A DNA stretch of 64,000 nucleotides from Gracilariopsis chorda (lineage: Eukaryota; Rhodophyta; Florideophyceae; Gracilariales; Gracilariaceae): assembly GCA_003194525.1 (NCBI GenBank), contig NBIV01000205.1, forward strand, positions 62,001 through 126,000, read 5' to 3'. The translations under genes and the position numbers were made by a program. The notes beneath the pieces were generated by a model. That model saw only the letters and a list, made by a program, of their open reading frames with translations. It was not told the DNA's origin and made no database searches. This document shows, in pieces, positions 1-10,800 of the stretch (position 1 is the first letter of the stretch; each line of letters opens with the position of its first letter).

Positions 1-3000
1 TTGTGCAAGGAGATGTTGGATGGGCTAGGCTTGGATGAGCTCGCCAAATGCGCAGGATTGTCTAGCAGCATCGTTGCAAACTTTATGAAACACTCTCATG
101 CCCGAAACAACCGCGCGGTTTTGTTCAATCTCGCCTGCGCGTTCATTATTCATTTAATTGACCTTGCAGTCCAAGACGATGCACATCTTTCGGCGAAAGT
201 CTCAGAGCTTCACAAGACCCACACTGCAAAACGGGTCTCTGCAGATTGTCCTACTCAATCCACAGCAAACGAATGCCATCACGATCAGCCGGAAAAGCCG
301 TCTGTTTCCCTCTACGGCGCCACATTCGATATTGTTACACCTGATGTAATTCGGGTAGGTGAGTCTCTGAGGGAGAGGATACAGTCGCGATTCGTGTAGG
401 GGACAAATGGAGTACATTTTGTGGAAACAGTGCTGTTCTCGTGTCTACTGCCCACTGTAGGGTTCCACGTTCTCTCGAGAACTGGACACACAGACTTTGT
501 ACATGCTTTTTGGTATAAACACAATGCCATCCTGCATTCGTCCACGCACCTCAAGTATCAAGAGCTTTCACTATTTTTCGCGTTCTTTAAAGGAATTCTG
601 CCGCCTGCAGTCACCGAAGAGCTATTCACAAAAAAACCAGGCCGCATGGTCATGAAGCTGCTCAGCTTCACAGGGAGGAAAAGATTCGGTGTCGGTAGGT
701 GGGGCTTTGGATACACTCACATTGACGAGGCTCTAGAAATGTTGATAGTAAGGCATGTGAAGAGCCTAAGCGTCAACTTCTTGGGGCATCTAGAGAATTC
801 GGCAGCATGGCTGATGCAGGTTTCAATGTTCAGAGCTTTAACAAGGTTCATGACAGGGGCGTGTAGGTCGTACGGTCACACGAGAGATGTGTGGTGCAAT
901 GCCCCAAAGGGGGAAAAACACCGAAAGACGTTCGGGATCTTCCTCTCACGAGGTGAACCCAGTTGGGTAGAGCCCTCCCAGAGGTGTCACGGCGAAGCCG
1001 GTTTGTAAGACCAGGGACACCTGTCGCGACTCGCGCAGGGAGGTGAAGGCGAAGAATCGGTATCCGCGTGAGCGGGGTGTGGTCCTCACTAGAGGTATCT
1101 TTCCACGTAAGTGGGGGTGTGTGAGCGGATGCGCACACGAGGGCCGCGGATAGCGGGAGGTGCTACCCTAAAAAGGGGTAAAAGGAAGGGCGAAGAGGAG
1201 AAAAAGAGGGCGAAGCGAGTCGCGAGAGCGACGAACAGATACGGCAATGCCGGTGGACAGGACTCCCTATATAGGGCGAAACACCAATATGATTGGAACA
1301 ATTATACTCCCAAGGATGGGCTTCTTTAGATGTGCAAGGGGGTTAGATGTCCCATGGTTTACGGCGTTTCCCTCCAAGGAGGAGTAGAGCACGCGCGCAA
1401 GCGGCAAAAACTAGAGCCAATTCCCCAGGTTGGGGTCCCTTGTTGGGGAAGGTTTACTGGTGCGACGGCAGTGCGCCGTCGCACTAAGTACTAGCTTCCC
1501 AGAAATGGGTGTGAAAATAATAAATAATATTAACTAAAATACTCCACATTTCGTGGCAGCATCCACTACTGTGTCCAACCGCCAATTGACCCAAAACCGT
1601 TTCCCACGTGTCCATATCCACCATAGTGGGGCGTAGTTCATATACACACTACACAACCGATAATATCGGGAAAGCGTTCAAGTACACAGAATCCCTCCCT
1701 GAGGGCGTTGCACTACAAGATGAAGGTGATGGTTGGGAACCGCTAGGGCCACTTGTGCAATATGACAGGAACGCATGTCAATGGAAGACAGTCGCGAGGA
1801 TGATACATGTCATGAGAGAAGCTGGATTTTTGAGCGCGTCGCATCGTGGAGAAGAGTGGCTCACAAACGTATTTTGTGCACCTCCGAAGCGCATGGCCAT
1901 CAGACGAGACCAAGACAATATCCTCAGTATAACAGAAAAAGGAAAACTCACCGCAAAGCTCCATGCATCGGTCCTATTCCCTGACTTGTTCGGGGCATTG
2001 AATGAAAGTGAAAGAACACAACACTTCGGCGGCAAGAAATTCAAGCATTGGACAAAGGCTAGAGCTGTACTGACACCCGGTAAGTCCATGTCTAAGGCTG
2101 GCGGGACTGAGTTTTTAGGTCATGCGGAACACTTTGCAGACGTAACACGAGTTCATGAGCACATTAGTACTCGTAAAAGACGGAGAAGCAGGGAGGCCTT
2201 CATGAAGACAGTGCAGGAATGTCGACGAAAATTGTCAAAGTTGAAGGACGCTCTGCACGCCGAAGAGAGATTGGCATTGAGCACGGGAAATCACCTCTAC
2301 TTGAAGGAGGTATTGGCCCGCTGGGATGCGATACATGAATTGAGGTATCTGATATCTCCATACGCGGACAGCTTTCTGAATCAAGACGGCCACGTCGGTC
2401 ACGGGGTGAAGTCCAGATTCCTTAAATACTCGTCGGCAGATAACAGGGAAGTAATATATCCCATGAATGATCTAGTACCCACTGAAAAAGATGGTAACAC
2501 GCTAAGAACAGTTTCACGCAACCGATTCGACACATGCATGCCATTTTATGCCACCGTTCAAATCGAAGTCATGAATGCGCTGCACTATAGGGGAGACTCG
2601 GGGCAGAGAGGGACATCGTTGGAAAACGTTGTGACGGGTAAAATGAAGGCATTCTACGGCCGTGGATCACAGGTCCGCGTGCGCAACGTTTGTGACAACT
2701 TCACTTGCACATCGACGACCCCGTACAAGTTCTTGTTCAAAAGAAGGCGGAGCAGATGAGGCGGGACTTGAACAGGAGCAACTACAATGTCATTGATGAT
2801 CTGGAACAATCAAGAAATACAAACCTTCCTCCGGGTATTGGTTTTCAGGATGAATTGAATGTACCATGGTCATTGCTACTCAAGGACAGAGCGTACAAGG
2901 ATGAGCTGGCCACACTTTATTTGTTCTGTGGAGTGCTTGATGAGACTCAACAGCAGTGATCCGTATTTCTTCACGGTGGCTCGTTTGCTATACCGACCAC

Positions 3001-4426
3001 CTTTGGTAATTGCGTACCATCGGATTTTCTGCCTAAAAGGGCATCACAAGGTGTTGTGGGGAATGCACTGGCTGGCCGTGTGATTCTGTCCAAAAGGGAT
3101 TCAACTTCTACAGATGAGGGCAATGTTGCAGCGCCGCGATCTAGATGCCTTGTGTTTCAGTCCAGTGGTTATATGTACGTCGGTGGCGTCGACATACGTC
3201 ATGGAGAGGGGGAAACCAGGTTTGTTGCTGTAAAAATGGAGTACATACGAGGTGTCACAATAGAAAGGACAAGTGCGGAGGGCTATGATGGCAACGGAGC
3301 GCATTATCAGGTTTGGGTGCATAAGGAAGCATGCCAATCAGTAATGGTATCAGACGATACAGACGTGTTCATGATTCTTCTCAGCAATCCTTGTATGTAC
3401 TGCAAAGGCATTCTGCACGTAATAAGTGATTCTGTCCATGATCTGGATGCTGCTGTTGATGCTTTACAGACGATGGGCACTTGCGGGGGAAGTGTGGCAA
3501 CTCTGTACTGTTTGGCGGGGTGTGACTTTTCTCCCTCCATTTACGGAATGAGTCATGACATGTTCTGGAAGCCGTTTTCTATGTTCATCAAGTCTGGAGG
3601 CTCTCTCCTCGCAGCAGGCGAACGCAGCCTAGATGCTGCAGACTTGCTGTTCTGTATGCTGTACCTGGTGCGACATGGCAAGAAGATTGTATGCACCCAA
3701 CAAGAGCAGAAAGGAGTTATATCGAAAGAAGTGCAACGAGGCGTCTTGAAGTCACAGGAGATTTCATTCCTCAGACGGTCTTGCTTCGTATCGAGCCATC
3801 CTGTAGGGAGTGCGGAGTGGAGTATCGATGTCAGGAATTTTGTGGCTGACATGAGAAACATGAGTAATGAGCTGGTGCCACATCGTGAACACATTATGAT
3901 ACACTATAACAGGGCGTTTTTCATTGTAGAGAAGTATTGGGGGAAGTCTAGCGATCGAGACCTTGGTCACCGTGTTGTAGGGGGGTGTTCAAAGGCAAAC
4001 GGGTTTGAAACCGATGGAACGGTACTTGTGGATTGCGAGCAGGATGTTAAGGAGATACAAAAAAGGATTACCAACGTTATAACTTCATGTAATTGCAAGG
4101 GGGGCTGTGTCACGCGGAGGTGCTCATGCGTGAAGACATCCGCAAAGTGCATAGGATGCGGGTGTCTCGAGGAGATTTGCAAGAACAGGCCGACATCGGT
4201 GCAGACTGAAGGAGGGGAAGGCGATACACAGGGGACCACAGAAACGAGCTCAGGAGATGTGAGACTGACTACAGATGGCCAGACCGAGTCCACGGTCAAC
4301 GTGTCCACCCATTTCAACGAAATTAGAGAGGACTCTGAGACGAGTGAATGCAATGAAAGTTCGGATTCGTCGTCTGAAGGCACGCATTCTGTCATGAGTG
4401 ACGAACTGGAAGCTGATGGTATCTAA
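1..4426 (+). pseudogene. ORF1 copy A: broken giant transposase/nuclease-like gene (5' part outside window)
   Basis: Degenerate copy of the giant gene at 30127-36336. The first codon here matches residue 872 of that protein, and blocks such as KHSHARNNRAV, LPTVGFHVLSRTGHTD and LDEALEMLI (THIDEALEMLI here) align down the length. Damage seen: an in-frame TAG at 397-399, an unrelated insertion of about 765 bp near 863-1627, a frameshift near 2700, and an in-frame TGA at 2957-2959. The homologous frame resumes after each. The C-terminal FEN1/XPG-like core is still present: GEGE with Glu codons at 3206 and 3212, DTD at 3356-3364, and LAGCDF with Asp at 3524. A nine-Cys CXC module follows at about 4090-4180. 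The stop (TAA 4424-4426) overlaps the stop of convergent ORF2 (4423-4425). Homology to copy B is certain by eye; enzymatic function is inferred from motifs. Confidence 0.9.
863..1627. mobile_element. Unclassified ~765-bp insertion inside ORF1 copy A
   Basis: This segment has no counterpart in the intact ORF1 at 30127. Homology stops near codons for MTGACRSY and resumes near VGRSSYTHY. The 7-mer GGGGCGT sits on both sides (856-862 and 1628-1634), a possible target-site duplication. The insert is rich in hairpins: a perfect 10-bp stem with 5-nt loop at 1461-1485, CCCTATATAGGG at 1265-1276, and G/C-rich repeats around 1423-1450. It also holds a purine-rich tract (about 1160-1220). No coding frame is convincing. 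It could be a non-autonomous transposon, a solo LTR of another family or a SINE-like unit. Exact ends are uncertain by a few tens of bases. Confidence 0.55.
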
Positions 4427-4719
4427 TCACCATCATGAGGTTTTGTGTAATTGTATGGAGGACAGTACCAACAACTGTCGAAGAATGCCTGCAAGAAGAA
4501 CCCAAAAAGTGGCTGTGAATCTCGTAGGTGCGGTGGGAACGCCCTGAGAAATGCGTCTCTATGAAGAGTACCATGTTCATAATTGTAGAGAAACTTTTCA
4601 ATCCAAACCATGTAGATATCTTCGATGTCCGCTGGAGGTCTGTGCTCTAGGAGATACTGACGGCTACACCAAATAAATATGCCGATCGATTGATACTGGA
4701 ATGGTTTAGGCTTGAGGTG
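4423..4719 (-). pseudogene. ORF2 copy A, 3' segment: C-terminal 98 codons of PCIF1-like methyltransferase
   Basis: On the minus strand, 4719 down to the TAG at 4423-4425 is open. Its SIGIFIW, RQYL, PPAD and YMVWI blocks align with LGIFIW, REYL, PPND and YMSWI in ORF2 of copy B (36434-37042). The gene was cut by the chromovirus: the other part lies at 16200-17244. If one copy of the 5-bp duplication AGGTG is counted, the two parts stay in the same frame across the insertion. The tail after YMVWI is less conserved but shares AFP..LRD with copy B. Confidence 0.85.
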
Positions 4720-5499
4720 TGAAGTGCAACGCTCCTAGCGGTATCAGCACGTCGTGCGCTCATATCCCGCTCTGGCGATGCTCACCACTTTGCCGTGAAG
4801 TATGAGTGTTACACCGGTAATCTGTTTCTGTTGGAAGGGCCCCAATTTGGTTGACAAGTGTAGTGCACAGCATTGCTGGCTTGTGCCACACGTGTGTAGT
4901 GTTTTGCACCCCCGTAGGGACATTATTAGTTATTATTAGTTAATTACTACTGTACTGTCAGGGCGCGGACCACCACTACTTATGTGTGTGAGCTCCGGCT
5001 GCCCGGGTCAAAGTAAACGCAACAAGCGAGTGTCTGGCTCTAACTCAGGTTCCCTGGTGAGTGTCCACCTCCGTCTGGAGAGACGCCATCCTGTGAAGGC
5101 CTAGTTACCCACCTCGCGGAGCTCATCACATTCTTACCACCATTGTGTTTGTTTTTGTGCACGCTTTTACAGCGATTGTTATTCTTTGCCCCGTATACAG
5201 GTGTTGCCTCACTAGCAACTACCGGTGATTACCGTTGCTGTTTTCGCCACCGCCCCACTCGTGTGGACACCGTGCCGCTCTTGCGCGTCGCCCACCACTC
5301 GTGTGTCGCTGCATTTTCCGCTTTCCCACTCCGTGGTCTGTCTTTGTCTCTACACCTGTACGCCAGTCGTGACGGTGAGTCCCGGTCTTACACCCGGCTC
5401 CGTGTACTCACCACAGGTGGTTCTGTCGCTGCGCTACCCTGCTGAGGAGGACGTCGAACACCCTCGTGTGTCTGTCCCATCTTGGGGTATTGCACCACA
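4720..5499 (+). repeat. 5' LTR (780 bp)
   Basis: Starts TGAAGTGCAACG and ends TTGCACCACA. It matches 15420-16199 except at two positions. It contains an AT-rich tandem (TTATTAGT) at about 4923-4940. A 100-codon frame at 5143-5445 recurs in both LTRs and is not treated as a gene. Confidence 0.95.
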
Positions 5500-5502
5500 A
5501 AC

Positions 5503-5520
5503 TGGTCTCCTGACTTAGAA
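5503..5520 (+). other. Probable primer binding site
   Basis: TGGTCTCCTGAC begins three bases after the 5' LTR. A TGG start complements the CCA end of a tRNA, as expected for a primer site. I could not assign the tRNA. Confidence 0.5.
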
Positions 5521-5779
5521 GACCAGTGAAGTGTGTTTTGTGATCTCGGTTTACCGGATTAGCTACCTGGTTTCCGAATTATTCGTTGAAGTTGAATTTG
5601 TGTTGTGGCCAACCGTGTTGTTGAGGATCGCCGATTGCTAGGGTGTGTCTCCCACAAGTGGTTGCGTGGTACCTCTTAGGAGTGGATGTTCGCTCATTGG
5701 AGGTTTGCTTCTTTTTGTTGCTTGTTTGTGTGTTGTTTGGATTGTTTCCTGTTTTGTTTCAGTTTCAGTGTCTGCCACA

Positions 5780-7873
5780 ATGGGTTCTGGAAATGGATCC
5801 CGTGGTTCGGGCCAGCCCAAGTCGCGACAAGTCGGTGCTGACTTGCCCCCGCGCTCGCGGTCGGTCCCAGAACGTTCGGATGTTGATAACTGGAAATCCG
5901 GAAGCAGGAAGCTATCGACCAAGTCGTCGCAATCGCCAGTTGCTGGTTCATCGGATGCCCCGCTTAGGAGATTCGTACCCGCCGCTGCGGAGAAGGACGC
6001 ACTCTTTGTCGAGTTGGAGGCTCAGGTGCAGAACCTTCAAGCCCAGACCTCGGTGCTTGAAAGCTCTCACGCCGCCCTCGTCAATGAGGTTGATGCACTC
6101 CGTATGAGGATTGATGCCGATCTCGTCGGAGGTGTATCTGAAGATCTACGTACTTTACGGACTGATGTTAATTCCCTTTTGGAGGTTTTGAGGGGTTACC
6201 CAGATATGGTGAAGGATGTTGACTCGAAGTTTCATCGGGTTCTGTCCCGTCTTGAGACGTTGGAAAATACCATCAGAGGTGATGACAATGTCGCAGACAC
6301 ACCAGCGGTGGTTTCTCATCGATATGGTGACCGTGCTCGCACGAAGAACCGCCCCCGAAAACGGAATGACAACGACTATGACTCGGATTCGTCCCGGTCA
6401 TCGGTGAATTCCAACCGCTCTGCGGAATCCGCTTCGTCAGACTCGTCTGCTGACGGTGATCGTCGCGCTCGTTCATCGCACTCGCGTCGTTCAGCAGCCA
6501 CCCATGGTGAGATTCGAGCCCGACAGAAGGGAAGAAAGCACTCCGGTTTGAAGGAACTGAAGCCTACTAACCCTTTGTACAGGAAGCTTTTATCATATCG
6601 GTATTACCGTTTGGAAGATTCCTCTTTGGATCGTACACCCCGTGGAACTGGGAAGGTAAAAGACGGCATCAAGAGGATGGCTTTGTCGTTTCGTAACCAG
6701 AATTTCACTGGAGAGGATCCGATTCTCGTTCTGGATTTTCTTTCACGCTTTGTAGCGGAGGCAGATATCCTCGGAATGAGTGAAGGACAGGCTTACGTCG
6801 CCTTACCGTATTTCCTACGTGGAATCGCTGAAGATCAATTCAACTCTGTAAGAGGTTCGTCTCGCGCCTCTGAAGGAGGGGTCACCTGTTGGCCCGAAGC
6901 CGTTCAGTATTTACTCCGCTCGTACGCGACAGGAACTGCAATACAGGAAGCTATCCTGGCCCTACGCGATACTAAGCAAAGCCAAAAGGAAACGGAGACC
7001 GAATACTCAGTCAGAATGAACAAGGCCTTCCACCGATGTGGCAATGTTTATTCCGCTAGCGAGCCTTGTACAATGTTTATCGACGGATTGGATCCGGCTA
7101 TTCGCACCCTTGTTGCCCAACGTCGGGAAGACAGGAGGAAAGTTACCTACTTAGAATTGGTACAGTACGCGAAGGCGGAAGGAGATGCCCTACGTGCCCG
7201 CTCCGGAAGCCGAGTCAGATCTCAGGCCCTACACATGGAGGCCGCCCCATCATCAGTTTCACTGTTGCCCAAGGAATACTCTCGACGTGAGGTTGACAAT
7301 GTTTACTTTACTCAGCATGATCTGGTTTCCATACCCACAACGGAGCTCCCGTCCACAACGGAACCTTCGGTGGAACTGGATAGTCAAGTGCTGTATGCAG
7401 ATCGCCAACGCGTTCGCGGCCCACAAGTTCCGTATGCTAACGGTAATCGTTACCAGAGACCTGGTTTGGTGGATACGCGCGCGTCAGCCGTGAAGTTTCA
7501 GGACAACCGAAATATCGGGAGACATCAGACGTTGATCTGCTACCTTTGTTACGACCATGGACACACGGCCCCACAGTGTATCATGACTCTGAGGGACGTG
7601 CCCAAAGTGGTTGTTAACTTTGAAGCCCTGACCCCGGAAGAACAGGCATCAGTGCCTGTCACCGCATACTTGCGTGCGAAGACCGAGTTTCCTCGTAAGT
7701 TTACACCAGTTCAATCTGAAGCGGTACCCAGCACTGGTTCTTCCTTGGCCACCGCTTCTGCGAATCAAGCCGCTTCGGCGGATGTTTCTGTTTCTCGGCA
7801 ACCGGCTCCGCAAACCGCTTCATTGCCGCGGAATACTGTTCCCGTGAAAACGGATGCCGCTCAGGAAAACTGA
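5780..7873 (+). CDS. Gag polyprotein of the chromovirus (697 aa)
   Basis: Start chosen at the first ATG after the leader (context CCACAATGG); the frame is open further upstream but without an ATG. The N-terminal third is Ser/Arg-rich with a predicted coiled stretch (about residues 75-130). The middle (about 300-500) has the retrotransposon Gag capsid pattern, with hydrophobic helices around FLSRFVAEADILGM and W-P-E-A-V-Q-Y-L. A single CX2CX4HX4C zinc knuckle (CYLCYDHGHTAPQC) lies near residue 590, with an acidic to Ala/Ser tail after it. Gag forms the virus-like particle and packages the RNA. The frame is intact, and it ends in TGA overlapping the start of the pol frame, which is shifted -1. 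Confidence 0.92.
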   Translation: MGSGNGSRGSGQPKSRQVGADLPPRSRSVPERSDVDNWKSGSRKLSTKSSQSPVAGSSDAPLRRFVPAAAEKDALFVELEAQVQNLQAQTSVLESSHAALVNEVDALRMRIDADLVGGVSEDLRTLRTDVNSLLEVLRGYPDMVKDVDSKFHRVLSRLETLENTIRGDDNVADTPAVVSHRYGDRARTKNRPRKRNDNDYDSDSSRSSVNSNRSAESASSDSSADGDRRARSSHSRRSAATHGEIRARQKGRKHSGLKELKPTNPLYRKLLSYRYYRLEDSSLDRTPRGTGKVKDGIKRMALSFRNQNFTGEDPILVLDFLSRFVAEADILGMSEGQAYVALPYFLRGIAEDQFNSVRGSSRASEGGVTCWPEAVQYLLRSYATGTAIQEAILALRDTKQSQKETETEYSVRMNKAFHRCGNVYSASEPCTMFIDGLDPAIRTLVAQRREDRRKVTYLELVQYAKAEGDALRARSGSRVRSQALHMEAAPSSVSLLPKEYSRREVDNVYFTQHDLVSIPTTELPSTTEPSVELDSQVLYADRQRVRGPQVPYANGNRYQRPGLVDTRASAVKFQDNRNIGRHQTLICYLCYDHGHTAPQCIMTLRDVPKVVVNFEALTPEEQASVPVTAYLRAKTEFPRKFTPVQSEAVPSTGSSLATASANQAASADVSVSRQPAPQTASLPRNTVPVKTDAAQEN

Positions 7874-10800
7874 GTGGGGGAGTCTCTTTTAGAGAGGCGC
7901 CTGAGTCGAGGTCATCGGCGCCAGAGGCGTCAAAGCCTCGCTCCCCAGTCAAGATCCTTTCAAGGCAGTTGTTGACCACCACAGACGTGGACTCGGCCCA
8001 CCTCGGTGAGTTACGTCGCCCGTGGATACGGTGTAAGAATCATCGGTCACCGGATAGAGTCATGGTTATGGCCAAGCGAAACTACAAAGTTTTCGCTGAC
8101 TTTGGCCTTTCCGCCCAGTATATGGTGCGTCATCTGTCTATTCTGGATACAGGTGCCGGCCCCAATTTCATTGTCGAATCTCTCTTACCGCCTGAAGTGC
8201 GTTCTCGTGTCAGACAAGGACCCGTCATGGACGTTGCTGATGCCAATAACAACCCGTTGAAGACGGCTGGTACGGTTTCTCTGATGATCAGGATTGGTAA
8301 CTGTTCGATGCAGCTCGAATTCATCGTCTGTAAGACGCTAGCGGCCCCCGTTATCTTGGGATGTGACTTCTGCGATCGTTTCGTAGAGTCAATTCGTCCG
8401 CGTGCGCGAGAAGTTGAACTAGAAGATGGTTCCATCATTCCGATAGTTCGTCGTTCATTACGGCGTGCCTCATCCAAGTTGGTTCCTCTTCCGGCCCCCT
8501 TGCAGAATTCGTCACCTCCAAAGGAGTCGCCCAAGCTACGTGTCGCACGGCCAATCTCCATACCGCCCGAATCACAGGCGTGGGTATCGGTTACTGCCGC
8601 TCCAAGAGGATTGCGTGTTGTTCAACCGCTCACCTCGCTGTACGAGAAGTATCAATTGGCCCTGGCTAACGGTGTCGTTCAGGTTTCAAATGAACACCCC
8701 TTTCAGGTCTTGATAGCCAACTTTGGCAAGAAGCCGCAGTATCTGGCGAAGAACCAAGTAGTTGGTACTGTACTTCCGCATCCAACGGCTTTAATCCCTA
8801 CAAAGGTGTGCGCAGCCGATGTACTCGGATTAGTTCAAGAACCAGATGATACGCCTCATGCTAAGGAGGGGGAGGGTTCCCACTCTTCTGTGGAGTCGCT
8901 CAGCACGAAAGATTCGGAAAAGAAGGCCGTTCCTACGAGTTACGATAAGTTGGACCCTGTGAAGGAGTTAGAAGATCTGTATCTCGGACATGTACCGGAT
9001 TCACACCGCGAGAAGTTGCGAAAAATGTTGCGAGAGTTCACCTCAATGTGAGATGGATCCCTCGGGGAGGTGTCGGCCACGGAACACCGGATTGACTTGT
9101 TACCGGACACCAGGCCGATTGCTCAACACCCCTATAGGGCAGGCCCCAAAGCAAGGGAGGAAGAACAGTTCCACGTGGATAAAATGCTCCACGAAGGCGT
9201 GATAGAACCGGCTCAATCACCGTGGGCATCCCCAGTGGTACTGGCTCCGAAACCCGATGGGACTTGGCGTTTTTGCATCGACTACCGTCGCCTTAATGCC
9301 GCCACCGTGAAAGACGTGCACCCCATACCGCGAATGGACGAGTATATTGACTCTCTCGGTGAGGCAACTGCCTTCTCCACATTGGATGCGAACTGGGGAT
9401 ACTGGCAAGTACCAGTAAGACCGGAAGACCGTGATAAGACCGCTTTCGTCTGTCATTCAGGTTTGTACCGCTTTAAGCGTATGCCGTTTGGGTTAACAAA
9501 CGCTCCCGCTACTTTCCAGCGTGCGTTAGATATCCTCTTGGCCCGCTTCAAATGGCGATCGTGCCTCGTCTACCTTGACGATATCATAGTCTTCTCCAAC
9601 AACTTGGATGATCATTTAGAACACGTTCGTGAAATCATGACCACGTTACGTGATGCTGGAGTAACCCTCAAGCTGAGGAAGTGCGAATTCTTTACCGAAT
9701 CGGTTAAGTACCTGGGCCACGTTATTCGCCCTGGGCGCTTGCTGATACAGGAAGCTCGGGTCAAATCTCTCAAAGAGGCCAAGCACCCGAGAACTCAAAC
9801 AGAACTCCGCTCCTTTCTAGGGTTATGTAACGTGTATAGACGGTTCATCCCAAGCTTCGCAAAGATTGCGGGACCCCTTAATGATCTTCTTCGAAAAGGA
9901 CAACCGCCAAAACTGGGCCCCCTTAACCCTGCACAGGTGGAAGCTTTCAACTCTCTGAAGGAGGCTGTCACCTCTGCACCGATATTATCGTTGCCTAAGG
10001 ACGGGTTACCTTATACCATGGATACGGATGCGAGTGATTACCAAATTGGTTGTGCGTTATTCCAAACGACTCCCGATGGGGAACGGAAACCAATCGGTTT
10101 TTGGTCCAGAACACTCAACGTCCACGAACGGAACTACTCAGTCCCTGAAAAGGAATGCCTCGCCATGGTATGGGCTCTGCAAACACTCAGACCATATCTG
10201 ATGTGCACACGCTTCACCGTTAATACGGACCACTCCGCTTTGCGTTGGTTAATGTCCGTCACGGAACCATCGGGCCGCTTGATGCGTTGGAGACTGCGCC
10301 TCGCTGAGTTCGATTATGAAGTCGCCTATAAAAAGGGTTCCCTTAATACACAGGCTGATGCTTTGTCTCGTTTGGGAACGGAAGCGGAAACCCTTTCCGT
10401 CGATGACGATGATATCCATTGTTTCCTTCTTGAAGAGAAGTTACGTTATGATCTGGTTTCAGATGATATTGCTGATGGTCTGCTCGTCGCTGACGGTGAC
10501 GAACCGGATACCGGATCCTTCGCACCGATCACTCCCGAAGAGATGATCCGCGAACAGTATGGAGACCCGTTTTGTACGAAGATACGCGCCCAACTCAATG
10601 GAGGTGCTAACATTCCTTTCGGAGTCGACTCACAAGGTTACTTGGTAAGGACTGTGTGTTCTTCGTCACAAATAGTGGTTCCCCATTCCCTCCAGTCGAG
10701 AGTATTACATCTCTCGCACTTTTCGAAGTTAGCTGCACACCCTGGTGGAAGGAGGCTATACACGACGTTACGTCGGCATTTCTACTGGCCCGCACTTGCG

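Noticed and set aside
5143..5518. 100- and 97-codon frames in the 5' LTR, repeated in the 3' LTR
   Set aside because: They lie wholly in the LTR, overlap in two frames and show no protein features; their repetition is due to the LTR pair.
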